NCBI RefSeq assembly: GCF_001428245.1
Contig: NZ_LMRV01000046.1
Span: 1-64,000 of the forward strand
Reading direction: 5' to 3'
Source of the DNA: Paenibacillus sp. Soil522
GTDB taxonomy: Bacteria > Bacillota > Bacilli > Paenibacillales > Paenibacillaceae
Length of the DNA stretch: 64,000 bases
Made by a program: the position numbers and the translations under genes. The notes below the pieces were generated by a model. That model had not been told where the DNA came from. It saw only the letters and a program-made list of their open reading frames with translations, and ran no database searches. This document shows positions 8,004 to 18,132 of the stretch, piece after piece (position 1 is the stretch's first letter; each line of letters starts with the position of its first letter).

Positions 8004-8396
8004 TTAACGTTTCGAGAATTGTGGAGCGCGACGAGCCGCTTTAAGACCGTATTTTTTACGCTCTTTCATACGCGGATCACGTGTCAGGAAGCCTGCACGT
8101 TTTAGAGCCGGACGGAATTCAGGGTCTGCTTTAAGCAGAGCACGGGAAATACCGTGACGGATAGCGCCTGCTTGACCGGACATGCCGCCGCCGTTAGCGA
8201 TTACAAGCACATCGTATTTCGACAATGTGTCAGTAAGGTTAAGCGGTTGTTTTACGATCAGCTTCAGCGTTTCCAAACCAAAATATTCATTAAGGTCGCG
8301 TTTGTTAATAATGATTCGTCCTTCACCCGGCACAAGACGTACACGTGCAACAGAGTGTTTACGACGACCGGTTCCATAGTATTGCACTTGAGCCAT
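8004..8396 (-). CDS. rpsI: 30S ribosomal protein S9
   Basis: A 130-residue protein of normal length. The C-terminal [10 protein letters not shown] is the conserved tail that reaches the decoding site tRNA. It follows rplM by 20 nt, the universal rplM-rpsI pair, and ends just before a clear terminator. Confidence 0.97.
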   Translation of the reverse strand: MAQVQYYGTGRRKHSVARVRLVPGEGRIIINKRDLNEYFGLETLKLIVKQPLNLTDTLSKYDVLVIANGGGMSGQAGAIRHGISRALLKADPEFRPALKRAGFLTRDPRMKERKKYGLKAARRAPQFSKR

Positions 8397-8416
8397 GAAA
8401 CTTGTCCTCCTCTTTA

Positions 8417-8854
8417 TTACCCGCGAAGTTCGTAAACTTCAGGGTTTTGTGCTTGATGTGGATGTTCCGCACCTGCGTATACTTTAAGTTTAAGCTTCAT
8501 TTTGTCGCCAAGACGGTTCTTAGGCAACATGCCGTGTACAGCCAGCTCGATAACGCGCTCTGGTTTGTTTTTGATCATCTCATGTGCCGGAGTAGCTTTC
8601 AAGCCACCGGAGTACATGGAGTGACGGTAGTAAATTTTGTCCGACATTTTTTTACCTGTCAGATGGATTTTTTCAGCGTTGATAACAACAACGAAATCGC
8701 CTGTATCAACATGTGGCGTAAATGTCGGTTTGTGTTTGCCGCGGATCAGGGCAGCTACTTCACTCGCCAAACGGCCAAGCGTTTTGCCTTCCGCATCAAC
8801 GACGAACCATTTACGATCAACTTCAGTTGATTTAGCCATATAGGTGGTACGCAT
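8417..8854 (-). CDS. rplM: 50S ribosomal protein L13
   Basis: A 145-residue early-assembly protein of the large subunit. The start MRTTYMAK matches Bacillus L13, and AAGGAGG precedes the ATG. First gene of rplM-rpsI, with its own promoter and a roughly 130-nt leader in the place where Firmicutes carry the L13 autoregulatory leader. Confidence 0.97.
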   Translation of the reverse strand: MRTTYMAKSTEVDRKWFVVDAEGKTLGRLASEVAALIRGKHKPTFTPHVDTGDFVVVINAEKIHLTGKKMSDKIYYRHSMYSGGLKATPAHEMIKNKPERVIELAVHGMLPKNRLGDKMKLKLKVYAGAEHPHQAQNPEVYELRG

Positions 8855-8986
8855 GGATGATCCTCCTTAATTACATACATTAATCTTTTTTATAACAACG
8901 TAAACGTTGGTTTGTTTATTCATTGTTGATTGCCAAGTTTGTGACGATCTCAGTCGGGGCTGTGGGTTAGCCACTTCGAAAGCACA
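8855..8986 (-). promoter_or_regulatory. Probable L13 leader (autoregulatory 5' UTR of rplM)
   Basis: The transcript between the rplM promoter and start codon is about 130 nt and contains pairing elements such as GTGGCTAACCCAC and CAACGTTTACGTTG (minus strand). A structured L13 leader is known at this position in Bacillus and relatives. I infer identity from position; I did not fold it against the family model. Confidence 0.5.
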
Positions 8987-8992
8987 AGTTAT

Positions 8993-9021
8993 ATTCTACT
9001 ATAAAGTATAGGTAAGTGCAA
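8993..9021 (-). promoter_or_regulatory. SigA promoter of rplM-rpsI
   Basis: Minus strand: TTGCAC (9016-9021), 17-bp spacer, TAGAAT (8993-8998). Confidence 0.75.
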
Positions 9022-9036
9022 GTAATTTATAGTGGT

Positions 9037-9789
9037 TTATTCATGTTTTTCGCTGGAATAGTCAACATCTATCAGCATCAATCCATGCGGCATTGCCGTT
9101 GGACCTGCGAGCGATCTATTTCGACCCTCCAGAATGCTTTTTATCTCAGATGATGCCAATTTTCCTTCGCCAACCCATAGTAATGTTCCCATAATAACTC
9201 GAACCATATTGTACAAAAAACCGTTGCCTGTCACGTACATATGCACGATCGGGCCTTCCTGCACAAAGTCTGCTTCATAGATCGTGCGAATATGATGAGG
9301 CTTGGTTGAATGTATCGATGTAAACGAGGTAAAGTCATGCTCCCCAATAAGGTAGCTTAACCCCTCCCGCATCGCCTCAACATCAAGCGGCGTCGGATGA
9401 TGAAAGCGGTACTGTCGTCCAAATACGTCAGGAAACTTTCCGGTATCTATCGTATAGCGATACGTTTTGCGTTTTGCGGATCTTCTTGCATGAAAATGCT
9501 CCGGCACGTCGAATGCTTCGATGATGACGATGTCCTTCGGCAATCGCGTATTAAGCGCGATCGCCCATCTTTCCGTAGGAATCGTAGACTCCGTGTAGAA
9601 ATTGAACATCTGCCCCTGCGCGTGCACTCCCGCATCCGTGCGTCCCGAACCGATAATAATGGTCGTTTCGCCCGTAAGCTTCTTAATGGCCTTCTCTATT
9701 TCACCCTGAACCGTTCTGCCGTATGGCTGCGTTTGAAAACCGTTAAAGCCGGCCCCGTCGTAGCTGACCTTTACGCAAATATTCCTCAA
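9037..9789 (-). CDS. truA: tRNA pseudouridine(38-40) synthase TruA
   Basis: A 250-residue TruA. The catalytic Asp is D52 in GRTDAGVHA. It modifies U38-U40 in the anticodon arm of many tRNAs. The start is a TTG preceded by AAGGGGGG. In relatives truA follows ecfT; here a 380-bp non-coding stretch takes the place of the ECF genes. The rplM promoter begins right after its stop. Confidence 0.92.
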   Translation of the reverse strand: MRNICVKVSYDGAGFNGFQTQPYGRTVQGEIEKAIKKLTGETTIIIGSGRTDAGVHAQGQMFNFYTESTIPTERWAIALNTRLPKDIVIIEAFDVPEHFHARRSAKRKTYRYTIDTGKFPDVFGRQYRFHHPTPLDVEAMREGLSYLIGEHDFTSFTSIHSTKPHHIRTIYEADFVQEGPIVHMYVTGNGFLYNMVRVIMGTLLWVGEGKLASSEIKSILEGRNRSLAGPTAMPHGLMLIDVDYSSEKHE

Positions 9790-10069
9790 CCTGTTCCCCC
9801 CTTTTACTAAGGGGATTCCTAAGCCCCTGCATCCCCTTTATAAGGAAGACCTCGAGAACTTCCGCCCTCTGGACACCCGGGAGGTGCCGTACAAGCTCAT
9901 CTGTCGCTCCCTGGTCACTTTTACCTGTAACAGCCGCTTTCGTCCATTACACCGCTTCTATGGCCTCATGGACACGCTTAAGCGTTAGACGAACCCGTAA
10001 ACAGGACAATGAACTAAAGCAGCTTCCTGCAAGCAGGCAGCTTAATAGCAGTAACAGCGAACAGCAAAT
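9790..10069. other. Spacer where the ecfA1-ecfA2-ecfT genes are expected
   Basis: This stretch has no gene I can support. It holds two hairpins: AAGGGGAT...ATCCCCTT (about 9809-9839) and AGCTTCCTGC-aa-GCAGGCAGCT (10021-10042). Its middle (about 9825-9988) is GC-rich and has a stop-free plus-strand frame of more than 50 codons ending in TAG at 9988, but without a start codon or ribosome binding site. It may be a deletion scar or gene remnant. Confidence 0.45.
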
Positions 10070-10101
10070 AAAAAAAGGTGGCCGCAAGGGTCCACCCTTT
10101 T
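10070..10101 (-). terminator. Terminator of the alpha operon (after rplQ)
   Basis: Minus strand: AAAGGGTGG, loop, CCACC followed by TTTTTTTA. Confidence 0.8.
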
Positions 10102-10107
10102 CTCTAC

Positions 10108-10150
10108 GTATAAGCTTGGACAAGGTTTAACGCTGTGGACAAGCTTATAC
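10108..10150. repeat. Inverted repeat in the rplQ 3' UTR
   Basis: Perfect 11-bp arms GTATAAGCTTG (10108-10118) and CAAGCTTATAC (10140-10150) with a 21-nt loop. It lies between the rplQ stop and the terminator. The core resembles the TATAAG/CTTATA part of the dispersed palindromic element, but the GATAAG ends are missing, so I do not count it as a copy. Confidence 0.6.
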
Positions 10151-10169
10151 CTTTTCGATTGTATTGCTA

Positions 10170-10535
10170 CTACGCACGGTCAACCAATTCCAGGTAAACC
10201 ATAGGCGCAGCATCGCCGCGACGGGGTCCTAGTTTTAGAATACGCGTGTATCCGCCTGCGCGCTCCGAGTAACGGCTAGCCAGTTCGGAGAACAGCTTTT
10301 GAATAGCGTCTTGTTGTCCGTCAACGGACTCGCGACGTACATAAGCAGCTACTTGACGACGAGCAGAAAGATCACCTTGCTTCGCTTTAGTGATCAGCTT
10401 CTCAGCGATAGAACGAACTTCTTTCGCTTTAGCTTCAGTCGTTTGAATACGCTCATAAAGAAACAAGTCAGTAACGAGGTCACGGAACAAAGCTTTCCGC
10501 GCACTAGCGTCACGTCCCAATTTTTGATATGCCAT
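10170..10535 (-). CDS. rplQ: 50S ribosomal protein L17
   Basis: A 121-residue L17 of the short bacterial type, beginning MAYQKLGRD. Last gene of the alpha operon, 45 nt after rpoA, followed by an inverted repeat and the terminator. Confidence 0.97.
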   Translation of the reverse strand: MAYQKLGRDASARKALFRDLVTDLFLYERIQTTEAKAKEVRSIAEKLITKAKQGDLSARRQVAAYVRRESVDGQQDAIQKLFSELASRYSERAGGYTRILKLGPRRGDAAPMVYLELVDRA

Positions 10536-10580
10536 CTTGTTTTCCCCTCCCTTGCTCTTTTGTCTACACTAGTTGGTTTA

Positions 10581-11525
10581 CTACTCTTCCTGACGAAGGC
10601 CCAAACCGAGCTCTTCAAGCTTCTCTTGAACTTCCTCAAGCGATTTACGGCCCAGGTTACGAACCTTCATCATGTCCTCTTCGGATTTCGTGATCAGCTC
10701 TTGAACGGTGTTGATGCCTGCGCGCTTCAAGCAGTTGTAAGAACGGACGGAAAGATCAAGTTCCTCGATCGTCATCTCCAGAACTTTCTCTTTCTTATCT
10801 TCTTCCTTCTCAACCATAATTTCCGCGTCTTTGGCTTCATCGGTTAATCCAACGAACAAGTCCAAATGCTCGGTCAAAATTTTAGCGCCGAGGCTTACAG
10901 CCTCTTCCGGTCTAATACTGCCGTCAGTCCACACTTCAAGCGTTAGCTTGTCGTAGTTTGTTACTTGACCGACACGCGTATTTTCTACGCTGTAATTTAC
11001 ACGAGTAATTGGCGTGTATATCGAATCAACGGGTATTACCCCAATCGGTTGTTCGTCCTTCTTGTTGCGGTCCGCTTGCACGTAACCGCGTCCCCGATTA
11101 GCAAAAACCCGCATATGGAGCCGCGCGCCGGAGGCCAAGGTTGCGATGTGAAGATCAGGGCTTAAAATCTCGACATCGCTGTCCGCTCGAATGTCGCCCG
11201 CTGTAATATTCCCTTCGCCATCCGCGTCGATTTCCAACACCTTTTCTTCATCGGAGTGGATTTTCAACGAGAGGCCCTTCAGGTTCAAAATGATCTCGGT
11301 AACATCCTCAATCACTCCGGGAACCGTAGAGAACTCGTGAAGCACTCCATCGATTTGAACCGAGGTTACTGCTGCACCCGGCAACGACGACAACAAAATT
11401 CGGCGAAGCGAATTTCCAAGCGTCGTGCCATATCCGCGTTCAAGCGGTTCGACGACAAAACGTCCGTAAGTTCCCTCATCATTCAGTTCTACGGTCTCGA
11501 TTTTCGGCTTTTCGATCTCAATCAC
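10581..11525 (-). CDS. rpoA: RNA polymerase alpha subunit
   Basis: A 314-residue alpha subunit. The N-terminal domain (about 1-230, with [10 protein letters not shown]) makes the dimer that nucleates assembly with beta and beta'. A Glu/Lys-rich linker leads to the C-terminal domain (about 245-310, LGRKSLEEV) that binds UP elements such as the one before the rRNA operon in this window. It lies in the alpha operon between rpsK and rplQ, the standard Firmicutes order. Confidence 0.98.
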   Translation of the reverse strand: MIEIEKPKIETVELNDEGTYGRFVVEPLERGYGTTLGNSLRRILLSSLPGAAVTSVQIDGVLHEFSTVPGVIEDVTEIILNLKGLSLKIHSDEEKVLEIDADGEGNITAGDIRADSDVEILSPDLHIATLASGARLHMRVFANRGRGYVQADRNKKDEQPIGVIPVDSIYTPITRVNYSVENTRVGQVTNYDKLTLEVWTDGSIRPEEAVSLGAKILTEHLDLFVGLTDEAKDAEIMVEKEEDKKEKVLEMTIEELDLSVRSYNCLKRAGINTVQELITKSEEDMMKVRNLGRKSLEEVQEKLEELGLGLRQEE

Positions 11526-11651
11526 TAATAGTATCCTCCTTAAAACGTCGCTCCGTTACCTAACGTTAGTTTAAGCCAAATCTTGTAGTATGCCAAACCT
11601 TCACAACCATTATTCACAAGTTGTTGTTATTTGATACCACATCGGATCCAA

Positions 11652-12047
11652 CTATACGCGACGACGTTTCGGCGGACGGCATCCGTTGTGAGGAACTGGT
11701 GTTACGTCTTTAATGAGGTTAACTTCCAATCCAGCAGCTTGAAGCGAACGAATCGCAGCTTCGCGGCCAGCGCCTGGTCCTTTTACCATCACTTCGACGG
11801 TTCTCATGCCATGCTCCATTGCTGCTTTTGCAGCTGTTTCAGCAGCCATTTGGGCTGCGAAAGGCGTGCTCTTACGTGAGCCTTTGAAGCCCATGTTACC
11901 GGAGCTTGCCCATGAAATCGCATTACCGTGCGGATCCGTGATCGTAACGATAGTATTGTTGAAAGTCGAGCGAATATGCGCAACGCCCGTCTCAATATTT
12001 TTCCGGTCGCGACGTTTCGTACGAACGACTTTTTTTGGTTTAGCCAT
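11652..12047 (-). CDS. rpsK: 30S ribosomal protein S11
   Basis: A 131-residue S11 with the conserved [11 protein letters not shown] and C-terminal [11 protein letters not shown]. It forms part of the platform that holds the 3' end of 16S rRNA and the mRNA exit. Follows rpsM by 19 nt. Confidence 0.97.
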   Translation of the reverse strand: MAKPKKVVRTKRRDRKNIETGVAHIRSTFNNTIVTITDPHGNAISWASSGNMGFKGSRKSTPFAAQMAAETAAKAAMEHGMRTVEVMVKGPGAGREAAIRSLQAAGLEVNLIKDVTPVPHNGCRPPKRRRV

Positions 12048-12066
12048 TGTCCATTATCCTCCCTTC

Positions 12067-12435
12067 TTATTTCTTCTTGTTAGCTACAGTCCGACGAGGA
12101 CCTTTACGCGTACGTGCATTCGTTTTCGTGCGTTGACCGCGAACAGGCAAGCCGCGACGGTGACGAAGACCACGGTAGCATCCGATTTCAGTCAGACGCT
12201 TAATGTTAAGTGAAATTTCACGACGCAAGTCGCCTTCTACTTTAACAGATTTGTCAATTGCTTCGCGCAGGCGAGCCAATTCATCTTCTGTCAAGTCGCG
12301 AACACGAGTGTCGAAGTTAACTTCAGCTGTTTTCAAAAGTTTTTGCGACGTTGTTTTGCCGATACCGAAAATGTATGTCAGGGCGATTTCGACGCGTTTA
12401 TCACGCGGCAAGTCTACACCAGCTATACGTGCCAT
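12067..12435 (-). CDS. rpsM: 30S ribosomal protein S13
   Basis: A 122-residue S13, beginning [14 protein letters not shown], with the basic C-terminal [14 protein letters not shown] tail that contacts P-site tRNA. It forms intersubunit bridges with the large subunit. Preceded by rpmJ. Confidence 0.97.
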   Translation of the reverse strand: MARIAGVDLPRDKRVEIALTYIFGIGKTTSQKLLKTAEVNFDTRVRDLTEDELARLREAIDKSVKVEGDLRREISLNIKRLTEIGCYRGLRHRRGLPVRGQRTKTNARTRKGPRRTVANKKK

Positions 12436-12454
12436 AGGCTATATTCCCCTCCTT

Positions 12455-12828
<374 letters not shown>

Positions 12829-12831
12829 CCG

Positions 12832-13119
12832 TCATTCTCCTTTCGCATGTGCGAACTTCTGAATTGCATAACGTAACTTTGCATTGGTCACCCTGCCGGT
12901 TTCCTGCAAACTGCTTGAAACCTCCGGACTAATTGCAGGCTGTAACTCGAGATGTAGAACGTTCTTTTTCTTCGGCTGATCGAATCGGCGCTTATGGCCA
13001 TCGGCAATCATGACGAATCGTTCATCGATAATTGCCAGGATAACAGCATAGCTTTCCTCATCTTTACCGCGAAGTACCTTGACGAACTGACCAATCTGGG
13101 GACGAGCATCCATTATCAT
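12832..13119 (-). CDS. KOW-domain RNA-binding protein
   Basis: A 95-residue protein. The N-terminal half (about 7-55) reads as a KOW/L14e-like beta barrel (GQFVKVLRGKDEE...DGHKRRF), the kind found between map and infA in many Firmicutes (B. subtilis ybzG). The second half has low similarity to anything I know. Its precise role is not established; ribosome or rRNA binding is inferred from fold and operon. No strong ribosome binding site is visible, and the start lies just after the map stop, suggesting translational coupling. A second ATG at 13113 is an alternative start. Confidence 0.75.
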   Translation of the reverse strand: MIMDARPQIGQFVKVLRGKDEESYAVILAIIDERFVMIADGHKRRFDQPKKKNVLHLELQPAISPEVSSSLQETGRVTNAKLRYAIQKFAHAKGE

Positions 13120-13121
13120 GC

Positions 13122-13880
13122 TTAAGGCTGCTGCGGCAAAATGGTCAATATTTCAAAGCCGTCCTCTGTAACAGCTACTGTGTGCTCGAAATGAGCGCAC
13201 CAGGAGCCGTCTTCCGTTACAACGGTCCAATTGTCTTCTAGCGTACGGACATATCGTTCTCCGATATTAACCATTGGTTCGATTGCAAGCACCATTCCGG
13301 TCTTTAGACGAGGTCCGCGGTCCGGTATGCCGTAGTTCGGTATTTGTGGTTCCTCATGGAGGTCCGCGCCGATTCCGTGCCCTACGTATTCCCTTACTAC
13401 GGAAAATCCTGCATCTTCAATTACCTTCTGAATAGCATGCGAAATTGTATATAGTCTAATATCCGGTTTGATGAGAGCAAGGCCTGCATATAGCGATGCC
13501 TCTGTCACGTCAAGCAGCTTTTGTACTTCAGGGGTTACTGCTCCAACCGCATAGGTCCAAGCCGAGTCGCCATGATAGCCTTCAAACTGCGCACCGATAT
13601 CGATACTAATTATATCGCCTTCGTTCAACTTGCGTGAACCAGGGAAGCCGTGTACCAGCTCGTCATTCACAGAAGCGCAAATGCTGGAAGGGAAACCATT
13701 GTAACCTTTGAAGGAAGGAACTGCATTTTGACTCTTAATGTACGCTTCAGCGATTTGGTCAAGCTCACGAGTCGTGATGCCTGGTTTCACAGCTTGCGAC
13801 ATCAATCGATGCGTCTCCGCAACAATGCGTCCAGCTTCCCTCATATATCGCAGCTCCGAATCGGATTTGCAAATAATCAT
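13122..13880 (-). CDS. map: Type I methionine aminopeptidase
   Basis: A 252-residue enzyme that removes the initiator Met from new proteins. Metal ligands and the catalytic His are visible: D94, D105, H168, E201 and E232, with H77 in the substrate pocket. The start ATG overlaps the adk stop by one base (TAATG), so it is translationally coupled to adk. Confidence 0.96.
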   Translation of the reverse strand: MIICKSDSELRYMREAGRIVAETHRLMSQAVKPGITTRELDQIAEAYIKSQNAVPSFKGYNGFPSSICASVNDELVHGFPGSRKLNEGDIISIDIGAQFEGYHGDSAWTYAVGAVTPEVQKLLDVTEASLYAGLALIKPDIRLYTISHAIQKVIEDAGFSVVREYVGHGIGADLHEEPQIPNYGIPDRGPRLKTGMVLAIEPMVNIGERYVRTLEDNWTVVTEDGSWCAHFEHTVAVTEDGFEILTILPQQP

Positions 13881-14530
13881 TACAATGAACCTCGCAAGCA
13901 GGAAACGATGTCGGATGTTACAACATCAATGTCCTTCTCGCCGTCGACTTCGCGAAGGAGACCTTTAGCATTGTAGTAATCGAGTAGAGGCGCTGTTTTG
14001 GACGTATATTCATCCAAACGAGTTCCTACCTTTTCCTCTGTATCATCAGAACGCTGATACAATTCCCCGCCGTCCTTGTCGCAGATACCTTCGACCTTAG
14101 GTGGGTTAAAGATTACATGATAAGTCGTACCTGTCGTTCTAGATATGCGTCTGCCCGTCAAGCGAGCAAGCAGCAAACTGCGGTCAACCTTTAAATTTAC
14201 AACATGGTCGATACTGCGGCCGAGCTCCGTAAGCATAGCATCAAGCGCTTCAGCTTGCTGCAATGTGCGAGGAAACCCGTCGAGTAAAAATCCATTTTTG
14301 CAATCGTCTGCTTCAAGTCTTTCTTTCACAATACCGTTGGTGATCTCATCGGGAACGAGCAGGCCTTGATCGACATACTCTTTCGCTTTGATTCCGAGTG
14401 CAGTCCCTTGTTTCATAGCGAGGCGGAAAGCATCGCCAGTGGAAATATGAGGAATACCGAACTCTTCAACGATCCGTTCAGCTTGTGTACCTTTGCCGGC
14501 TCCCGGAGGGCCCATGAATAAAATGTTCAT
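13880..14530 (-). CDS. adk: Adenylate kinase with an altered lid zinc site
   Basis: A 216-residue long-type adenylate kinase (ATP + AMP = 2 ADP). P-loop GPPGAGKGT at 7-15, and the FLLDGFPRT block at 81-89. In B. subtilis the lid binds zinc through C130, C133, C150 and D153. Here positions 130 and 133 are Ser and Thr (GRRISRTTG) while C150 and D153 remain. This lid is therefore a hybrid between the zinc type and the hydrogen-bonded type of Gram-negative enzymes, and probably does not bind zinc. The start is chosen at 14530 because GCGAGGAA precedes this ATG; an upstream in-frame codon would add 8 residues. Confidence 0.95.
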   Translation of the reverse strand: MNILFMGPPGAGKGTQAERIVEEFGIPHISTGDAFRLAMKQGTALGIKAKEYVDQGLLVPDEITNGIVKERLEADDCKNGFLLDGFPRTLQQAEALDAMLTELGRSIDHVVNLKVDRSLLLARLTGRRISRTTGTTYHVIFNPPKVEGICDKDGGELYQRSDDTEEKVGTRLDEYTSKTAPLLDYYNAKGLLREVDGEKDIDVVTSDIVSCLRGSL

Positions 14531-14553
14531 TGCTGAGTTCCTCGCTTTAAGCA

Positions 14554-14622
14554 CAATAGGCTCGGGCGGGCTGCCGCAGAGCGCATGTTGACGAACGCGG
14601 AAGCCCGGTCAGAACCTATTGT
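14554..14622 (-). repeat. Large intercistronic hairpin between secY and adk
   Basis: Outer arms ACAATAGG (14554-14561) and CCTATTGT (14615-14622) are perfect, with inner pairing segments GGGCT/AGCCC and CCGC/GCGG. No U-run follows, so it is more likely an RNA processing or stability element than a full terminator. The right arm touches the secY stop codon. Confidence 0.65.
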
Positions 14623-15923
14623 TATTTATTGATAAACCCTTTGTAATGGCGTTTGATCAACTGGCTCTCAATTTGCTTCATCGTATCCAGTGCAACACCG
14701 ATAACGATGAGCAACGAGGTGCCGCCAAGCTGCACTGAGCGCGGTAATCCAGCAAGTGCTCCAAAGAACACTGGAAGAACAGAGATGACAGCCAGGAAGA
14801 TCGCACCTGTCAAAGTAATACGCGACATAACGCGTGTCAGGTATGACGAGGTCGGTTTGCCTGGACGAATGCCTGGAATGTATCCGCCATTTTTCTTCAT
14901 CTGATCAGCCATTTGTACCGGATTAATTTGCACGAATGTGTAGAAGAAGGTAAAACCGATAATTAACAATACGTACAATACCATACCAAGCGGTCTGTCA
15001 TAGTTCATATTGTCAATAATCCATTTTGCCCAGACCTGAGTAGACCAGAACTGTGCAATCGTAATCGGGAACATGATAAGTGAAACCGCGAAAATGACCG
15101 GAATAACGCCAGCGCCGTTCACTTTCATCGGAATGTGCGTCGATTGTCCACCATACATTTTCCGTCCAACAACGCGTTTAGCGTATTGAACCGGAATTTT
15201 ACGAATACCTTGTTGTACGAATATAACACCGACAATGATCGCGATGATCGCAATCAGGATCAGTACCATTTTGACGATGTTCAAGAACAGTTGATCTTGG
15301 GCACCTACGAACTGATCTTCAACGATCGTACGAATGTGTCCAGGAATACCAGCTGCAATTGCTGCAAAGATAAGAATGGAAATACCATTTCCAATTCCTT
15401 TTTCCGTGATTTGCTCACCAAGCCACATCAAGAAAGCAGTACCTGCAGTCAAGATGATTGCAATGAGTAAGTAGTCAACGAATGTTGCGCCAACAATCAT
15501 CTCGTAACCGTATTGACGGTTAAAGCCGATTGCCGTTGCGAAGCCTTGGATCAGACCAAGAACAATTGTTCCATAACGAGTGATTTGTGCGAGTTTACGT
15601 TTACCGTTCTCGCCTTCCTTCGCCCATTCCGCAAATTTAGGAATAACATCCATCGATAACAGCTGTACGATAATCGACGCTGTAATGTAAGGAGTAATTC
15701 CGATTGCGAAGATGGAGAATTGGAACAAAGCACCGCCGGAAAACGTGTTAAGCAAGCCGAACAGATCCGCACCGGCTGCATCAACCTGCTTAAACACATC
15801 TTTGTTTACACCAGGTACCGGTATAAAGGAGCCGATACGGTACACTAGTAGGATGAAAAGGGTGAAGAGGATCCTTGTACGAAGATCCGCCACTTTCCAA
15901 ATATTGGACACGGTCTTGAACAA
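14622..15923 (-). CDS. secY: Preprotein translocase subunit SecY
   Basis: A 433-residue channel protein of the Sec translocon with ten expected membrane helices. The N-terminal RIGSFIPVPGV (about 27-37) and the plug/helix 2 region AITPYI-like GITPYITASI are typical. The start is TTG, placed directly after the rplO stop, with GAGGTGATC inside the end of rplO as ribosome binding site. It works with SecE, encoded at 45,559-45,768. Confidence 0.96.
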   Translation of the reverse strand: MFKTVSNIWKVADLRTRILFTLFILLVYRIGSFIPVPGVNKDVFKQVDAAGADLFGLLNTFSGGALFQFSIFAIGITPYITASIIVQLLSMDVIPKFAEWAKEGENGKRKLAQITRYGTIVLGLIQGFATAIGFNRQYGYEMIVGATFVDYLLIAIILTAGTAFLMWLGEQITEKGIGNGISILIFAAIAAGIPGHIRTIVEDQFVGAQDQLFLNIVKMVLILIAIIAIIVGVIFVQQGIRKIPVQYAKRVVGRKMYGGQSTHIPMKVNGAGVIPVIFAVSLIMFPITIAQFWSTQVWAKWIIDNMNYDRPLGMVLYVLLIIGFTFFYTFVQINPVQMADQMKKNGGYIPGIRPGKPTSSYLTRVMSRITLTGAIFLAVISVLPVFFGALAGLPRSVQLGGTSLLIVIGVALDTMKQIESQLIKRHYKGFINK

Positions 15924-16364
15924 TTAGATCACCTCGGTTTTACCGCCGGCAGCCTGGATTTTCTCTACCGCAGATTGAGAGAACTTGTTTGCTTTTACAG
16001 TAAGTGTAACGCTAACTTCACCATTACCCAAAATTTTAATTCCTGCGAGCGGGTTTTTAACGATCCCAGTCTCGATAAGAACTTCTGGAGTGACTTCAGT
16101 ACCTGCTGCAAACGCATTTAGTTCTTCAATGTTGACAATTGCGTACTCTTTGCGGAAAGGGTTATTGAATCCGCGTTTCGGCACTCGACGATACAAAGGG
16201 TTTTGTCCGCCCTCGAATCCAGGACGAACGCCGCCGCCGGAACGAGCGTTTTGACCTTTGTGACCTTTACCGGCCGTTTTACCGTTACCGGAACCGATAC
16301 CGCGGCCTTTACGCTTAGGAGCTTGGGTTGAGCCCGGTGCTGGTGATAGCTCATGCAATTTCAT
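15924..16364 (-). CDS. rplO: 50S ribosomal protein L15
   Basis: A 146-residue L15 with the Gly-rich basic N-terminal extension ([19 protein letters not shown]) that threads into 23S rRNA. Its 3' end carries the ribosome binding site of secY. Confidence 0.97.
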   Translation of the reverse strand: MKLHELSPAPGSTQAPKRKGRGIGSGNGKTAGKGHKGQNARSGGGVRPGFEGGQNPLYRRVPKRGFNNPFRKEYAIVNIEELNAFAAGTEVTPEVLIETGIVKNPLAGIKILGNGEVSVTLTVKANKFSQSAVEKIQAAGGKTEVI

Positions 16365-16408
16365 CGTTCGTGCACCTCCTTATTTATTTCTTAGAACAAC
16401 CATCTATC

Positions 16409-16588
16409 TTATACTTCTTCTACTTTTACCAAGTGACTAACAGTGTTAACCATGCCACGGATAGCTGGGCTATCGTTCAAAACAACTGCCTGACGAATCT
16501 TTTTAAGACCAAAAGATTCAACCGTTGCACGTTGTTTCTCGTTGCGACCGATTAAACTGCGAACGAGGGTGATTTGCAATTTTGCCAT
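16409..16588 (-). CDS. rpmD: 50S ribosomal protein L30
   Basis: A 59-residue L30 starting [14 protein letters not shown]. The ATG at 16586-16588 is preceded by AAGGAGGGAAATAAG. Longer reading frames upstream are not supported. Lies between rpsE and rplO as usual. Confidence 0.95.
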   Translation of the reverse strand: MAKLQITLVRSLIGRNEKQRATVESFGLKKIRQAVVLNDSPAIRGMVNTVSHLVKVEEV

Positions 16589-16601
16589 CTTATTTCCCTC
16601 C

Positions 16602-17099
16602 TTAGCGTAGCAGCTCTTCGACTGTTTTTCCACGTAGCTTTGCAACATCTTCCACGCGTTTAAGACGGGAAAGACCTTCAAGCGTTGCGTTAACCATATT
16701 CATGGAATTCGAAGAACCTAGCGATTTCGTCAAGATGTCGCCGACACCAGCAAGTTCAAGAACTGCACGAACCGGGCCGCCGGCGATAACGCCAGTACCT
16801 TCGGAAGCTGGTTTCAGAAGAACTTCACCTGCGCCGAAATGTCCGAGAACAAGGTGAGGAATAGTCGTTCCTACGATTGGAACATGGATCAGGTTTTTCT
16901 TAGCATCTTCGATACCTTTGCGGATTGCATCAGGTACTTCGCCTGCTTTACCGATCCCTGCGCCAACGTAGCCTTTACCGTCGCCGACTACTACAAGTGC
17001 ACTAAAGCTGAAACGGCGTCCGCCTTTTACAACTTTAGATACGCGATTGATATTAACAACTTTTTCAGTCAGTTCTAACGTATTTGGATCTACACGCAA
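16602..17099 (-). CDS. rpsE: 30S ribosomal protein S5
   Basis: A 165-residue S5. The N-terminal double-stranded RNA-binding-like domain (about 9-73) includes [10 protein letters not shown], the loop where spectinomycin resistance mutations arise; the sequence there looks wild type. The C-terminal domain carries GTGVIAGG. S5 affects decoding accuracy and mRNA helicase function. Confidence 0.97.
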   Translation of the reverse strand: MRVDPNTLELTEKVVNINRVSKVVKGGRRFSFSALVVVGDGKGYVGAGIGKAGEVPDAIRKGIEDAKKNLIHVPIVGTTIPHLVLGHFGAGEVLLKPASEGTGVIAGGPVRAVLELAGVGDILTKSLGSSNSMNMVNATLEGLSRLKRVEDVAKLRGKTVEELLR

Positions 17100-17129
17100 G
17101 TCGTTTAACCTCCTTATAAATAAAGTCGA

Positions 17130-17498
17130 TTAGAATTCTAGGCCAGCTTCGCGAGCTGCGTTAGCAAGCGCCTGAATTCTGCCGTGATACAAGTAACCGC
17201 CGCGATCAAATACTACTTGGGATACACCCTTAGCTTGAGCGCGTTTCGCAATCAATTCTCCGACTTTGCTAGCTGCATCGATGTTGCCACCGTTGCCAAT
17301 TGCTTCAGTCAATTCTTTGTCCTGTGTGGACGCAGAAACGATTGTTACGCCTGAAACATCGTCGATCAATTGTGCGTACATATGCTTGGAGGAACGGAAT
17401 ACAGATAGACGCGGACGTGCAGCTGTACCGTTAATTTTTTTACGAACACGAAGGTGTCTTTTTAGACGAGCCTTGTTTTTGTCGCCTTTCGTAATCAT
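17130..17498 (-). CDS. rplR: 50S ribosomal protein L18
   Basis: A 122-residue L18, a 5S rRNA-binding protein of the central protuberance. Basic N-terminal [13 protein letters not shown] and the conserved C-terminal [11 protein letters not shown] are present. Lies between rplF and rpsE. Confidence 0.97.
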   Translation of the reverse strand: MITKGDKNKARLKRHLRVRKKINGTAARPRLSVFRSSKHMYAQLIDDVSGVTIVSASTQDKELTEAIGNGGNIDAASKVGELIAKRAQAKGVSQVVFDRGGYLYHGRIQALANAAREAGLEF

Positions 17499-17558
17499 TC
17501 AAAGTTCACTCCTTTCCTTATGCCTTAAGACGCTATCTTAAGCAAACGATCTGTTTGC

Positions 17559-18101
17559 TTATTTTTTCTTACCGGCTTTACCTTCTTTACGGATGATGCG
17601 CTCGCCTTCGTACTTAATACCTTTACCTTTATACGGCTCTGGTTCACGTACGGAACGAATTTTTGCTGCAGTTGCGCCAACGAGCTCTTTATCGATACCG
17701 CGAACAGTAATCTTAGTGTTAGCAGGTACTTCAAACTCGATGCCGTTATCTGGAGCAATCTCGACTGGGTGAGAGTAACCAACGTTAAGAACGATTTTAT
17801 CACCAGTTTTGTTTGCACGGTAACCTACGCCGACTAGCTCCAAGTTTTTGAAGAAGCCTTCTGTAACGCCACTCACCATGTTAGCGATGACGCTGCGAGT
17901 AGTTCCGTGCAACGAACGATGCAATTTATTATCGGAAGGACGTTCTACTAGAATCTCAGTTTCCGTTACATTCACTTTCATCTCTTTGTGAATTTCACGG
18001 GAAAGCGATCCTTTCGGTCCTTTTACAGTAATAACTGTGTTGTCCAAGCTGATTGTTACGCCGTTAGGCACTTGGATTGGTTTGCGACCAATACGGGACA
18101 T
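17559..18101 (-). CDS. rplF: 50S ribosomal protein L6
   Basis: A 180-residue L6 with two similar alpha/beta domains and the C-terminal PEPYKGKGI motif that contacts helix 97 of 23S rRNA near the factor-binding site. Starts MSRIGRKPI. Confidence 0.97.
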   Translation of the reverse strand: MSRIGRKPIQVPNGVTISLDNTVITVKGPKGSLSREIHKEMKVNVTETEILVERPSDNKLHRSLHGTTRSVIANMVSGVTEGFFKNLELVGVGYRANKTGDKIVLNVGYSHPVEIAPDNGIEFEVPANTKITVRGIDKELVGATAAKIRSVREPEPYKGKGIKYEGERIIRKEGKAGKKK

Positions 18102-18132
18102 TGTTACACCTCCTATCTTTGTGACTTGTTAC

